This document shows positions 46,018-55,120 of a DNA stretch of 64,000 nt, piece after piece. How positions within the stretch are numbered: the stretch's first letter is position 1; each line of letters opens with the position of its first letter. The stretch is from assembly GCF_002101375.1 (NCBI RefSeq), contig NZ_CP015207.1:1315001-1379000 (forward strand), in the 5' to 3' direction. The notes beneath the pieces were generated by a model. That model was not told the DNA's origin. It worked only from the letters and a program-made list of their open reading frames with translations, and searched no databases. The DNA is from Sporosarcina ureae. GTDB taxonomy: Bacteria > Bacillota > Bacilli > Bacillales_A > Planococcaceae. The position numbers were made by a program, and so were the translations under genes.

Positions 46018-46162
46018 TCACAATATATTCTCCGACACTACCATTTAGTCATCCTTTTCGAACCCAGTATGAATACATACATTCACGGATAATGGTGGTC
46101 AATCGTTAACGTCTCTACAGGTAGTTACTGAAGCCTTTACTGTAGGATTGAATATATTGTGA
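46018..46162. repeat. 145-bp element with 13-bp terminal inverted repeats
   Basis: TCACAATATATTC (46018-46030) and its exact complement (46150-46162) bound 119 bases without a gene. The size and ends recall a miniature inverted-repeat element, but no target-site duplication is visible. An inner pair CCATT/AATGG adds symmetry. Confidence 0.45.
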
Positions 46163-46186
46163 CGTACCCCTTTATATTTACTACGT

Positions 46187-46227
46187 AAATGCCTGATATA
46201 ACAGTCACGATACGTCAGGCATTTTTC
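46187..46227 (+). terminator. Terminator in the catalase/glycosyltransferase gap
   Basis: AAATGCCTGA and TCAGGCATTT form a stem; the plus strand ends in TTTTT, the minus strand in ATTTACG. It overlaps the last base pairs of the convergent glycosyltransferase gene's 3' end. Confidence 0.7.
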
Positions 46228-47650
46228 ATTCACGATCTTCTGACAATCCTCTACGTTGAATGCTTCCCCACTCACGTTTTCCGCGCAAAGCACTAATAAT
46301 CCCCTCTGTGCGCCAAATTAAGGTTAGTGGCCTGTACCAAAATACTTCGGTTAGTGACAACATCACTAGACGAACTAAATCCTTCACTGCGGGATATGTA
46401 TTACGACTCCATGCCTCCAATAAAATGGATGCCATCGAAAACAATGATCCATATAAAATAAATAATAAACCAAGAATTCCAGCGAAGACTATATACGCTT
46501 CCCCCATAAATAGAGACAAGACCATATAAGCATAGCCAGCCAATTCTATTACGGGTCCGAGCAATTCAATGAACAAGAAATAAGGAATTGATAGCAGCCC
46601 TACCGAACCATACTTAGGATTAAATGCCATTTTCTTATGTAACCAGAGGCTTTCGGCCAGTCCTTGATGCCAACGTCGACGCTGAGTACGTAGATCTTTG
46701 AAGTTATCAGGAGCTTCTGTCCAACAAACCGGATCTGGTGTAAAAACAATTTCTTTATCTTCTTTACAATCCGATATTTCTTCATGTAGCTTAACTACTA
46801 GTTCCATGTCCTCTCCAACTGTATTCTTCGTATATCCGCCTACTTGCATTACCCATTTTTTTGAAAAGACACTGAATGCTCCGGATATGATTAGCACCAT
46901 ATTGTATTTGCTAAGCGCCATTCGTCCCATAAGAAACGCACGCATATACTCTATAATTTGCATTATTACGATAGCCGAGCCTGGCAAACCTTCTCTGACC
47001 ACTTGCCCCATTTGGATTTCATAACCATTCGCAATCCGTACAGTGCCGCCTGTCGCAATAACTTCTTTATTGGATTCCATGATAGGCTTCATTACACGCA
47101 GCAGTGATGTACTATCCAATATGGAATCTCCATCGATTGAACAGAAATATGGATATTTTGACACATTAATTCCTACATTTAAGGCATCCGCTTTCCCACC
47201 ATTCACTTTCGTAATCAACAGTAAATTGGGGTGCATATCGGATTGATAGATAGCTTCGATAGGTTGCGTTTCAAGTTGTTGATTCACTACTTTTCGAATT
47301 GGCTTCATATTGAAATGCTCAATTATAATATCTTCCGTATTATCTACAGATCCATCATTGATCACCAATATCTCAAATTGAGGATACTGCAATGCCAACA
47401 ACGAATAAATATTCCCAAGCACACCTTCTTGCTCATTGTAAGCAGGAACAATTATCGTTACGGGCTGCGTATATATAAAATCTACAGCTCCTTCATCCGA
47501 TAAATTTTTCTGCAACTTTCGTTCTTTTCCTAACTGAATAAATGCGATAAGTAGCATGGATGTATATGAAAAAATAACAGCTAGCATATAGACGAGCAGT
47601 ATATAGCCAATAAACCCAAAAAACGACGACGTTATTAGAGGTGCGTTCAT
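46226..47650 (-). CDS. Processive family-2 glycosyltransferase (polysaccharide synthase)
   Basis: An inner-membrane synthase of 474 residues, resembling IcaA/PgaC, NodC and YdaM, which polymerise and export a polysaccharide from a UDP-sugar. One helix pair lies at 10-40, the GT-A catalytic domain at about 63-340, and four or so helices at the C-terminus. Catalytic marks are DG at 99-100, DGD at 173-175, GED at 279-281 and QRRRW at 323-327. No PilZ domain is present. It is the last gene of a four-gene operon with a HEAT protein, a degenerate GGDEF/receiver protein and an unknown membrane protein. The sugar is not predictable. Confidence 0.88.
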   Translation of the reverse strand: MNAPLITSSFFGFIGYILLVYMLAVIFSYTSMLLIAFIQLGKERKLQKNLSDEGAVDFIYTQPVTIIVPAYNEQEGVLGNIYSLLALQYPQFEILVINDGSVDNTEDIIIEHFNMKPIRKVVNQQLETQPIEAIYQSDMHPNLLLITKVNGGKADALNVGINVSKYPYFCSIDGDSILDSTSLLRVMKPIMESNKEVIATGGTVRIANGYEIQMGQVVREGLPGSAIVIMQIIEYMRAFLMGRMALSKYNMVLIISGAFSVFSKKWVMQVGGYTKNTVGEDMELVVKLHEEISDCKEDKEIVFTPDPVCWTEAPDNFKDLRTQRRRWHQGLAESLWLHKKMAFNPKYGSVGLLSIPYFLFIELLGPVIELAGYAYMVLSLFMGEAYIVFAGILGLLFILYGSLFSMASILLEAWSRNTYPAVKDLVRLVMLSLTEVFWYRPLTLIWRTEGIISALRGKREWGSIQRRGLSEDRE

Positions 47651-47651
47651 C

Positions 47652-48692
47652 TTAGTACTCCTTTCCGAACATCTCTTCCGCTACATCGACCGCAAACTCG
47701 TCAGATGACATGGTTATTACAGAGTAAAGTGCTTGATGACCATTTTTTAAAGATTTAATCGATTTTGCGGCTTGTGCACGAACTTGATAAGTAGGATCTT
47801 TGATCAAGTGTTTAAGTATAGGCAATGCTTCATCTGTCGGTGCAAAACGGAAAATCTTAGCTGTCATCAGGCGTTCTTCCCAGATAGTTGAATGGGAGAA
47901 TGGCTCATATAACTCAAGCGAGTCCGCTACTTCTAGTTCAGCAATACTTTTTAATGCCCTAATTCGCATTTCTTGATCCGAACTATCCAAACACTTATGC
48001 AATAAAGGAAGCCAATCAAGGTAATGATGAACACCTATAATTTCGATCATCGTCAGCTGAAGCAATTCAGGCAAAACATCGAAGTCTTCAGCTAGTAAAT
48101 TAATCTGTTCTTCATCTAGCCCCATCAACAATTTTTTATAATCAAATTCACCTAGCGGAACTTTCGGCGCGATGAAGTGTGCTACGAAATCAGTACGAGA
48201 AAACTTTCCTATAATCTCATACATTAATAATAATTCAGTTTTCGAATGTTTTTTCTTCTTTTCCAACAGCGCGGAAACCGGATCCAGCATAAATCGCAAG
48301 TGAAATAAGCTGATTTTATTGAGTGTATTAATACGCAATTCCCTACTCCGACTAGCAAGTTTTCCCTTATAGTAATCACTCATATATACAGCGGCAAAAG
48401 CATTTACCTTTTCTTTAATTTCATCTGAAGAGATGTGGTAGTTAACGCGAAAAAACAATTCATCAATCGCTTCGAGTTCTAGATTCCCATGGGGTTTAAG
48501 CCCTTCAAGTGACATATCTTCTTCTAGTAAATATTCATACCAGTCGACTTGACGATCTTCAATATACTTTATAACCTTCTCTTTTTTTTTCACTTCTTGC
48601 ATTCTATAAAACACAAGTAAAAAGAACAAAGCGAATAGTATAATCAACAACACTACGATGACTAATAACAATGATATTAATATCTTATCCAT
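47652..48692 (-). CDS. Membrane-anchored HEAT-repeat protein
   Basis: A 346-residue protein with an N-terminal membrane helix (about 4-28), a charged helical middle, and HEAT-like repeats toward the C-terminus: LLHKCLDSSDQEMRIRALKS and ILKHLIKDPTYQVRAQAAKS. Such solenoids act as protein-binding scaffolds. It lies one base before the glycosyltransferase gene and overlaps the GGDEF/receiver gene by eight bases, so it probably joins the regulator to the synthase at the membrane. This is inference; I know no characterised relative. Confidence 0.78.
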   Translation of the reverse strand: MDKILISLLLVIVVLLIILFALFFLLVFYRMQEVKKKEKVIKYIEDRQVDWYEYLLEEDMSLEGLKPHGNLELEAIDELFFRVNYHISSDEIKEKVNAFAAVYMSDYYKGKLASRSRELRINTLNKISLFHLRFMLDPVSALLEKKKKHSKTELLLMYEIIGKFSRTDFVAHFIAPKVPLGEFDYKKLLMGLDEEQINLLAEDFDVLPELLQLTMIEIIGVHHYLDWLPLLHKCLDSSDQEMRIRALKSIAELEVADSLELYEPFSHSTIWEERLMTAKIFRFAPTDEALPILKHLIKDPTYQVRAQAAKSIKSLKNGHQALYSVITMSSDEFAVDVAEEMFGKEY

Positions 48693-49608
48693 AATAAATC
48701 CGTCTCAATACTTTCTTAATTTGTGATTCAAATAACTTTGGATTAAATGGTTTCGTTATATATTCATCAACACCGTTTTGATAGGCGTAAATCATTTCCG
48801 CTTCACTTTTTCTCTTGGTCATCATAAAGACATGATATTTCTGCGTATTCGGCAATTCGCGTAATGTATATAATACTTCTAATCCATTCTTTCTCGGAAG
48901 AATGTCATTCATAATAACTAAATGTGTGTGGGAAGACTGGTACCATTTGGATTCAATGAAATATTGTCCATCATGGAATACTTGGATATCCAGATCCAGT
49001 TGTTTTATGGAAATACGCTCCACCAGTTTTTGTATAATCATCGTGATAACGGGGTCATTGTCAATAATACTCACTCGCACACATTGTCGCTCTAATGTTC
49101 TAAAGGTGCGATCTTTTACATAAGGCGTACCACCTGGTAATTGTAATGCACGGTTTACTGAATCATTTCCCACTTGTAGTACATCTTCAAGCGTTGCATC
49201 TCCATTACGAATTTCAATTACCGAAACGCCTACTCGGTAAGAGCGAGTCGATTCAGTACGGCGCAATCTCTCAATAAAGACATCTGCTTCATCTTCGCCG
49301 GTATTCACCATTAAAATGATATCCGGTTCACCGGTCGGGAAACTGAACAATAAATCTGAAGTACGCATCTGCTCTAGAAGAATTTGCTTAATTTCTGGAC
49401 TTTCAGGACTTTTGACAAAGACTATGGTGAACACTTGACGGAAACGTTTCGTATTCGCCATCTGCCAATGAAAGAGTTGATGAAAGAGAGAAGCATCCAG
49501 CATATTCAGTTCATTTTTATTTATTTTCATACTCATTACACCCTTCTTCAGCTGACTTATTAGTAGTCTTTTTTCAAATAGACTATGCGCAATCAGCGAA
49601 TCTCCCAT
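48685..49608 (-). CDS. Degenerate GGDEF plus pseudo-receiver protein
   Basis: A cytosolic two-domain protein, 307 residues from the ATG at 49608. The N-terminal part is a shortened GGDEF-like domain: RTSD (82-85) is followed at the canonical distance by PTGEP (91-95) where GGDEF should be, and GVSVIEIRNGDATLEDVLQV matches the end of the fold. RTSD has the form of the c-di-GMP inhibitory site RxxD, so binding without synthesis is likely. The C-terminal receiver has IIDND and ITKP, but the phospho-acceptor is Asn234 in IMNDILP. The start is uncertain: an upstream frame overlaps the previous gene by 59 bases, and an ATG at 49536 is another option. Confidence 0.78.
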   Translation of the reverse strand: MGDSLIAHSLFEKRLLISQLKKGVMSMKINKNELNMLDASLFHQLFHWQMANTKRFRQVFTIVFVKSPESPEIKQILLEQMRTSDLLFSFPTGEPDIILMVNTGEDEADVFIERLRRTESTRSYRVGVSVIEIRNGDATLEDVLQVGNDSVNRALQLPGGTPYVKDRTFRTLERQCVRVSIIDNDPVITMIIQKLVERISIKQLDLDIQVFHDGQYFIESKWYQSSHTHLVIMNDILPRKNGLEVLYTLRELPNTQKYHVFMMTKRKSEAEMIYAYQNGVDEYITKPFNPKLFESQIKKVLRRIYYG

Positions 49609-49630
49609 CCCTATGTTAGTAAACTCACTC

Positions 49631-50731
49631 CTATTTTCTAGTAGAGGAATCGCTACTCTTTTCACTGTTCTTTCTGTGATAGGTTTCATCTAAGATCTCT
49701 TCCATCATCGGAAAATATGTAAGCCAATAGAAGGCAGATACATCTTTAGCAAAGTATTTATATACAGTATGTATCCCTTGCCATTTAACAATGGGGTTCT
49801 TATCAAAATCTGCGTAGTCTCCCGCAAAATAATAGGTATTCGCGTGTTCTTGATGCAACACCGCGGGGAATATTTCCGGAATATCCGCCTCTTGCAATAC
49901 ACTACGACCTTTTTCCGTCAAATCAAATTCATATGTCGCCAAAGTATTGGTTTTTTCATTTGGCTCTACTACATCGAACCAATACATATAATCCGATGAA
50001 TACACTTTCGGAAACTTTTCCTCTCCGTCTTTTGTTAATTTGAAATGGGCAGCACTTTTATTTTCTTGTCCATCTAAGACAATCACTTTTCCAGATGTAT
50101 GGACAAACGCAAGACCAGAACCGGCAAACAACCATTCACTATTCTTCTGCTCTTTATACCCTTCGACAAGCCACTTCGGTACTTCTGCATTCGACATGTC
50201 ATTGAAATACCGGCCGATCCAGCCTGTCCAAGTAATTCCCAGTTCCTTTTGCATGATCGTACTCATTTCTTCACTAGTTGGCGATGCAAAACTATTGAAT
50301 TCTGCGATTAATGTCGTATCCTCGCCTTTGCTAGCCATTAGTTCGTTCCACTCCATCAATTCCATACCGCCATATAGTAGTTCGGATCGAGAACCATCAG
50401 GTTTGGCTTTAAGATCATCGCTGAATACGCCATATGTATCCGCAACATAGATCATATCAAGTGGTCGTTCATGAAATGGCTCCAGCGCGACCTGGTCGTA
50501 TGGATCGAATCCATAATAATCAAGACTCCTATCATAAGCTTCCCTGTCAGGCCGAACAATTTTCTTACCTTCTAATACATGAAATAAACCGTTATGCTCA
50601 CGATAATCTTTCTTCGCGACCGATTTATCGATCACAGCGATATCCATTACTTTCTCTTCTTTTAAGGCCCAATAGATTCGTGGAGACAACACGAGTAAAA
50701 TCAACAGTATGGCTATGGCTATTTTTTTCAC
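49631..50731 (-). CDS. Exported or membrane-anchored protein of the polysaccharide cluster, unknown family
   Basis: A 366-residue protein with one N-terminal hydrophobic segment (about 3-20) and no other clear helix, so most of it is probably outside the membrane. RPLDMIYVADTYGVFSDD and GGMELMEWNELMASKGEDT suggest an alpha/beta fold; WTGWIGRYFNDM is distinctive. I do not recognise the family; by position it may play the part of YdaL-like proteins in the B. subtilis yda cluster. A GTG start follows AAGGAGAGA. It is the first gene of the operon. Confidence 0.7.
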   Translation of the reverse strand: MKKIAIAILLILLVLSPRIYWALKEEKVMDIAVIDKSVAKKDYREHNGLFHVLEGKKIVRPDREAYDRSLDYYGFDPYDQVALEPFHERPLDMIYVADTYGVFSDDLKAKPDGSRSELLYGGMELMEWNELMASKGEDTTLIAEFNSFASPTSEEMSTIMQKELGITWTGWIGRYFNDMSNAEVPKWLVEGYKEQKNSEWLFAGSGLAFVHTSGKVIVLDGQENKSAAHFKLTKDGEEKFPKVYSSDYMYWFDVVEPNEKTNTLATYEFDLTEKGRSVLQEADIPEIFPAVLHQEHANTYYFAGDYADFDKNPIVKWQGIHTVYKYFAKDVSAFYWLTYFPMMEEILDETYHRKNSEKSSDSSTRK

Positions 50732-50947
50732 TAATATGTCTCTCCTTTACTTATATCGATTACTAGCCAATTTTTCACATTCCATTCTTATTATACAGTC
50801 TAGTATTCTCTCAAACAATCTGAATGTACATAATTGCAGTATAAATATACTAGAATATAGCAGATATCTTAGTGTATAATTTATTAGTAGTACTAAAACA
50901 TCATGAAATACTGTTCTATCTTACGTTACTAGAGAAAGGTGACTACT

Positions 50948-51832
50948 ATGTCTAAAAAAGCACGAGTAATTTGGATGGTGGCAAGTCTATTGATTCTATC
51001 TAACTTCATTTGGTTAAAACCAATGTTAACGATGCGCATTGACCAACCAAAAGCTACTTGGTTGTGGCATACATCGCAAATACTTAGTCAATCTGATGCA
51101 CTCATCGAATTTTCAAAGAAAAAAAATGTATCAACGCTGTATTTGCAAGTCAACGCAGATATTCCGAATGATGCTTATCAACGCTTTATTCGCAAAGCTA
51201 GCGAGCAAAATATAGAAGTACACGCCCTTGATGGCGCACCGTATTGGGCAACTGACCAAGAATCCGTTCAAAGTTTCTTTCAATGGGTAGAAATGTATCA
51301 ATCCGTTTCAGAGAATAATGAACAGTTTGCCGGTATTCATTTGGATATCGAACCGTATATTTTACCTACATGGGATTCTAATTTACAAGAGACTATCAAG
51401 AGCTATCAGCAAAATATCCAATTCGCGGCTAGTAAATCTACTCGCCTTGGATTACATTTTGGAATTGATATACCGTTTTGGTTCGATTCCATCTACTATT
51501 CGAATAGTATGGGTGAAGGTGTACTTTCAGAATGGCTGATCGACCAATCCGACAGTATAAATGTCATGGCCTATCGTAACAAAGCAGGTGGTAGTAATGG
51601 AATGATCAGTTTAGCACAAAGCGAAATGGATTATGCGAGCGCTAGAGGCAAGCAAGCACGTGTAGCAATAGAAACTAGTAAATCTTCTGAAGGTGATTAT
51701 CTATCTTTCTTCGGTAAAAATAATGCATATATGGAAAAACAGTTAAAAGAAGTAGAACAATCATTCAGTCATGCTGAGGCGTTCCGTGGAATTGCTATTC
51801 ACTCATTAGAAAGCTGGATGATACGTAAATAA
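50948..51832 (+). CDS. Anchored TIM-barrel glycoside-hydrolase-like protein
   Basis: A 294-residue protein with an uncleaved signal-like helix (about 6-27) and an extracytoplasmic domain. The motif GIHLDIEPY (Asp133, Glu135) at a strand end, with VSTLYLQVN and LGLHFGIDIPFW, is the pattern of a TIM-barrel hydrolase. It is transcribed away from the glycosyltransferase operon. Synthase clusters often carry a hydrolase that trims the polymer, and that role is proposed. GAGAAAGGTG precedes the ATG at 50948. The exact family is not recognised. Confidence 0.7.
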   Translation: MSKKARVIWMVASLLILSNFIWLKPMLTMRIDQPKATWLWHTSQILSQSDALIEFSKKKNVSTLYLQVNADIPNDAYQRFIRKASEQNIEVHALDGAPYWATDQESVQSFFQWVEMYQSVSENNEQFAGIHLDIEPYILPTWDSNLQETIKSYQQNIQFAASKSTRLGLHFGIDIPFWFDSIYYSNSMGEGVLSEWLIDQSDSINVMAYRNKAGGSNGMISLAQSEMDYASARGKQARVAIETSKSSEGDYLSFFGKNNAYMEKQLKEVEQSFSHAEAFRGIAIHSLESWMIRK

Positions 51833-51953
51833 TAGATTAGGTATGGGAAAAACAACCTCCTTGAAAAAGATTTTCAAGAAACTTTCTTACCTTTGGGCTA
51901 AGCCCTAATTTATGAACTGGTTTGAATTGAGTTGCAGTAATTACGCTACTAGT

Positions 51954-51990
51954 AGATGACTTCAGTATTGTGCTGAAGTCATCTTTTTTT
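51954..51990 (+). terminator. Terminator after the hydrolase gene
   Basis: GATGACTTCAG and CTGAAGTCATC form a perfect stem followed by TTTTTTT. Confidence 0.9.
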
Positions 51991-52204
51991 ATACTCCATC
52001 GTTTACAGTAACGGTACTAACGATTGATCCTTTCATCTACTAGTCCTTTCAGTTAGAAAAGTACTAGCCAGATAAAAGACTGCATCTTTTCATTTAAAAA
52101 CTATACTTTTAAGGATTTTTTTCTACGTCTGATTTCTCTATCATTCTATAACCTTTTATAAAATAAGAATTTTATATAGTCATTTTCACGAATATATTTT
52201 AAAT

Positions 52205-52234
52205 TTGATTTTTTCATTACAATTTTGTTAAAAT
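52205..52234 (+). promoter_or_regulatory. SigA-type promoter of the NCS1 permease gene
   Basis: TTGATT and TAAAAT are 18 bases apart in an AT-rich stretch, about 110 bases before the start codon. Confidence 0.55.
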
Positions 52235-52345
52235 AGTAACGTGTCAATTCAATGAACGAATCTAATTCATCATGTTGCATGAATCAGAACATACTAGCAA
52301 AGCTGGCAAGAGAGATTGACGACTTACTACAAGGAGCTGATGTGT

Positions 52346-53752
52346 ATGACAACAGAAGAAGAAAGAGCACTGAATACTATAGAAGAAGATGAAACAGAAA
52401 AAGATTATTCCTTAGATCGTGTTCCTTTGGAAGATCGCAATAAGAGTTGGCTGAGTATTACCAATATCACGTTCGGCATCGCGACTGCCATTTTTTATTT
52501 TCAAATGGGCAGTGTCATGGCTTTGCAATTCGGTGCACCAAACGCTATCGTTTCGGCTATCTATGCTATCATCGTCGCCGGTTTGCTTGGTACTGTCATT
52601 GCATATCTATCCGCTAAATCCGGCATGAACGTTAACCTTTTATCACGTGGTGGGGGATTTGGCTATATCGGATCATCGCTAACTTCATTAATTTACGCTT
52701 CGAACTTCATTATGTATTGCGCGTTTGAAGGGTTAATCCTCGTTTCAGCTGTTCATTATTTCACGCCTGACTTTCCTAAATGGATTTTAATTATCATCTT
52801 TGGCACACTTGTTATTCCATTGAATTGGTTCGGAATTGAGCAGTTGGACAAACTTCAAAAATGGTCTATGCCAATATTTATGGTATTCCTTTTCACAGCC
52901 ATTATATTATCGTTCATCAAACCGGCTGTTTACACAGGGCCCGTATTCTCTTATATGCCCGAAGGCGTTCAATTTGGGGGAACTGCACTATTGTTCTGTA
53001 TCGGGATGCACAATGGAATTATGGGATTAACGGCTTTACTCGCATCAGACTATGCACGTTTCCTAAAGCCATCCGATAGAAAGTTCGGTTCGATTGCAAT
53101 CGGTTTCATCCCGCAGATTTTTTGTTACGGAGTAATGGGTGGACTTGGTATTTGGTTCGGTGTGCGATTCTTGGAAAAAGATCCAGGCGTATATATCGTA
53201 CTGTTGCTAGGCATTGGTGGTGCATTATTTACGATGCTGACACAATTGCGAATTAATGTCACCAATATCTACAGCAGTTCTTTATCACTATCAAATTTTT
53301 TCGAGAATGTATTCCGCTTCACGCCAGGACGTAGATTCTGGGTAGTAATCTCAGCTGTAAGTGCTATTTTATTAATGCTTGGTGGTATTGTCGATCACTT
53401 AGATACGGTCATGACATTCCAAGGTGTGTTCTTATTTTCTTGGGCTGCTATTCTCGTGACAGATGCAGTAGTCGTCAAGAAGTGGCTAAAAATTGGCCCC
53501 ACCTATTACGTTGCAAGACAAGAGTATTTATATAAATGGAATCCCGTTGGTGTTGCATCGCTACTTATAGCAAGCACATTCGGCTCTATCGCCGCGGCTG
53601 GTTATTTAGGCATATTCCTACAATCTACAGCTGCATTTATCGCTGCCATATTGGCTGCTGTCTTGACAGTAGTTATCGCTCTGTATACAAAAGGTAAATA
53701 TTATTTAGTACGAGAACCAAATGATATTACAGCAGACGATAAACTAGGGTAA
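52346..53752 (+). CDS. NCS1-family cytosine/purine-type permease
   Basis: A 468-residue importer of the NCS1 family with about twelve helices. A charged N-terminal tail (DYSLDRVPLEDRNKSWLS) precedes the first helix ITFGIATAIFYFQMG; LLSRGGGFGYIGSS and the broken helix with SVMALQFGAPNAIV are typical. The substrate could be cytosine, a purine or another nucleobase-like compound. AAGGAG lies nine bases before the ATG at 52346; two upstream ATGs overlap or abut that site. No catabolic gene lies beside it. Confidence 0.85.
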   Translation: MTTEEERALNTIEEDETEKDYSLDRVPLEDRNKSWLSITNITFGIATAIFYFQMGSVMALQFGAPNAIVSAIYAIIVAGLLGTVIAYLSAKSGMNVNLLSRGGGFGYIGSSLTSLIYASNFIMYCAFEGLILVSAVHYFTPDFPKWILIIIFGTLVIPLNWFGIEQLDKLQKWSMPIFMVFLFTAIILSFIKPAVYTGPVFSYMPEGVQFGGTALLFCIGMHNGIMGLTALLASDYARFLKPSDRKFGSIAIGFIPQIFCYGVMGGLGIWFGVRFLEKDPGVYIVLLLGIGGALFTMLTQLRINVTNIYSSSLSLSNFFENVFRFTPGRRFWVVISAVSAILLMLGGIVDHLDTVMTFQGVFLFSWAAILVTDAVVVKKWLKIGPTYYVARQEYLYKWNPVGVASLLIASTFGSIAAAGYLGIFLQSTAAFIAAILAAVLTVVIALYTKGKYYLVREPNDITADDKLG

Positions 53753-53803
53753 TATTAAGCCACTTTAGAAAACTGTATAGTACGTAAATAATAGAATATG
53801 CAT

Positions 53804-53834
53804 AAAAAAAGCCGTCTCCTGGAAGACGGCTTTT
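53804..53834. terminator. Bidirectional terminator
   Basis: AAAAGCCGTCT and AGACGGCTTTT form a perfect stem between convergent genes. Confidence 0.9.
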
Positions 53835-53858
53835 GTATTGCTGTAAAATAATTCAAAT

Positions 53859-54371
53859 TCACGCTTTGTCATCTTGTTGATAGAAAACTGGCGGCACAGA
53901 TCCAAATACTCTACGGTGATATAACATAGGATCTTTATCTTTCTCAACTTTTAGATCGATTACTTCGCCTATAATAATGGTGTGATCTCCAGCTTCAATG
54001 GTTTGGAATGTTTTACATTCGAATACACCGAATGCATCCTCGATAATCGGTAACCCATTATCTGACATTTCCCATTTACATGTGGAGAAACGATCTTCTA
54101 CACGGCTTGCAAATGTATTACAAAGCTCCTGTTGGTTTCCAGCAAGTACGTGTACAGCAAATTTACCTCCTTCTGTGAATGCTTTAATAGAAGAAACTCT
54201 ATGATCAATAGACCATAAGAGAAGCATCGGATCCAAGGATACAGAGGCAAACGAGTTTACTGTCAGTCCAACTGGTGTGCCATCTTCGGTTACTGCAGTC
54301 ACCACTGTTACACCAGTTGGATAATTCCCCATAATTTCTTTGAATAAATTCTGTTGTTCTTCTTTTTTCAT
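53859..54371 (-). CDS. Flavin reductase-like protein (HpaC type)
   Basis: A 170-residue FMN-binding split-barrel protein of the flavin reductase family that may supply reduced flavin to a monooxygenase. The conserved parts are NYPTGVTVVTA, TVNSFASVSLDPML and the C-terminal GEVIDLKVEKDKDPMLYHRR. No monooxygenase gene is adjacent, so a partner cannot be named. AAAGGAG precedes the ATG. Confidence 0.88.
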   Translation of the reverse strand: MKKEEQQNLFKEIMGNYPTGVTVVTAVTEDGTPVGLTVNSFASVSLDPMLLLWSIDHRVSSIKAFTEGGKFAVHVLAGNQQELCNTFASRVEDRFSTCKWEMSDNGLPIIEDAFGVFECKTFQTIEAGDHTIIIGEVIDLKVEKDKDPMLYHRRVFGSVPPVFYQQDDKA

Positions 54372-54665
54372 GAAACATTCTCTCCTTTATAAATAAGCCA
54401 ATTTGCGTAACAGATCTAGTCCATCACTCTTAAAGTAGGCATGTCTACATCCATCATAGCACTTTCACCACCTTTCTTCAGTTTTCTCCTCTTGGTGTCA
54501 CGTTTTCTTTTAGAATATGCAATTTCTCCACCGTTTGTCATCTTCTACTTTATTGTCATTATCATTACTAAAGAATCACTTCTAATATTTTATGTTTACA
54601 AAACTAAAATAAGGATATTAATAACATAAGAAAGTCTATCAAACATCTAGAGGAGGAAATCTATA

Positions 54666-54896
54666 ATGAATTTGAATAAACTTAAGAAAAGTAATTTATT
54701 GAAAGTAGGAACCGCTGCAATTCTTTCTGTTGGTGTTCTTAGTGCTTGTGGAGATGACGATCCCGTAATCGATGAAAATGACGATGTTGAAGTAGATCAA
54801 CCAGCTGATGTAACGCCAGATGATGATGTGAATGTGGACGAGCCCGAAGTAGACATGGAACCTGACACAGATACTGAAGTTAAAACTAACGATTAA
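54666..54896 (+). CDS. Small acidic lipoprotein
   Basis: A 76-residue secreted protein. A basic start and hydrophobic helix lead to the lipobox VLSAC with Cys28; the rest is almost entirely Asp, Glu, Val and Pro, a low-complexity acidic tail that may bind cations. GAGGAGGAAA precedes the ATG. It ends in its own terminator before the GMC dehydrogenase genes. Function unknown. Confidence 0.75.
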   Translation: MNLNKLKKSNLLKVGTAAILSVGVLSACGDDDPVIDENDDVEVDQPADVTPDDDVNVDEPEVDMEPDTDTEVKTND

Positions 54897-54910
54897 TCAC
54901 CTATAATACG

Positions 54911-54964
54911 AAAAACCCCTCTGTAATCACGCAAATACGATGATTTATAGAGGGGTTTTTATTA
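54911..54964 (+). terminator. Terminator after the acidic lipoprotein gene
   Basis: AAAAACCCCTCT and AGAGGGGTTTTT form a perfect 12-base stem with a 26-base loop. Confidence 0.88.
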
Positions 54965-55120
54965 TATATATTCATTCTACGTTCTGAATCACTCAATTTT
55001 CCCCTGTTTTAATGTGTAAAGTCCTGGCACAACGTATAGTTTCTATCCATTCGTCACACTATGTCTAGTAGAGGTGCATTGGTAAATTATGAAAGTCATA
55101 TATACAAGGAGGAGAGCAAC

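Larger units (their letters stand above)
51833..52345. other. 513-base intergenic region with hairpins
   Basis: Downstream of the hydrolase gene lie CTTGAAAA/TTTTCAAG (51860-51878), GGGC/GCCC (51895-51905) and a terminator. The rest is AT-rich, ending in a promoter. ATTCAT/ATGAAT flanks eight bases near 52266-52285. No gene or known riboswitch was recognised. Confidence 0.5.

Noticed and set aside
49609..49689. Longer start for the GGDEF/receiver gene
   Set aside because: It overlaps the preceding gene by 59 bases and the extra residues do not belong to either domain.
50732..52345. c-di-GMP riboswitch near the polysaccharide cluster
   Set aside because: Neither the GEMM-I nor the GEMM-II core was found in the intergenic stretches.
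54441..54629. Hydrophobic 62-codon frame
   Set aside because: Lies in an AT-rich intergenic stretch with no ribosome site; composition explains its hydrophobicity.
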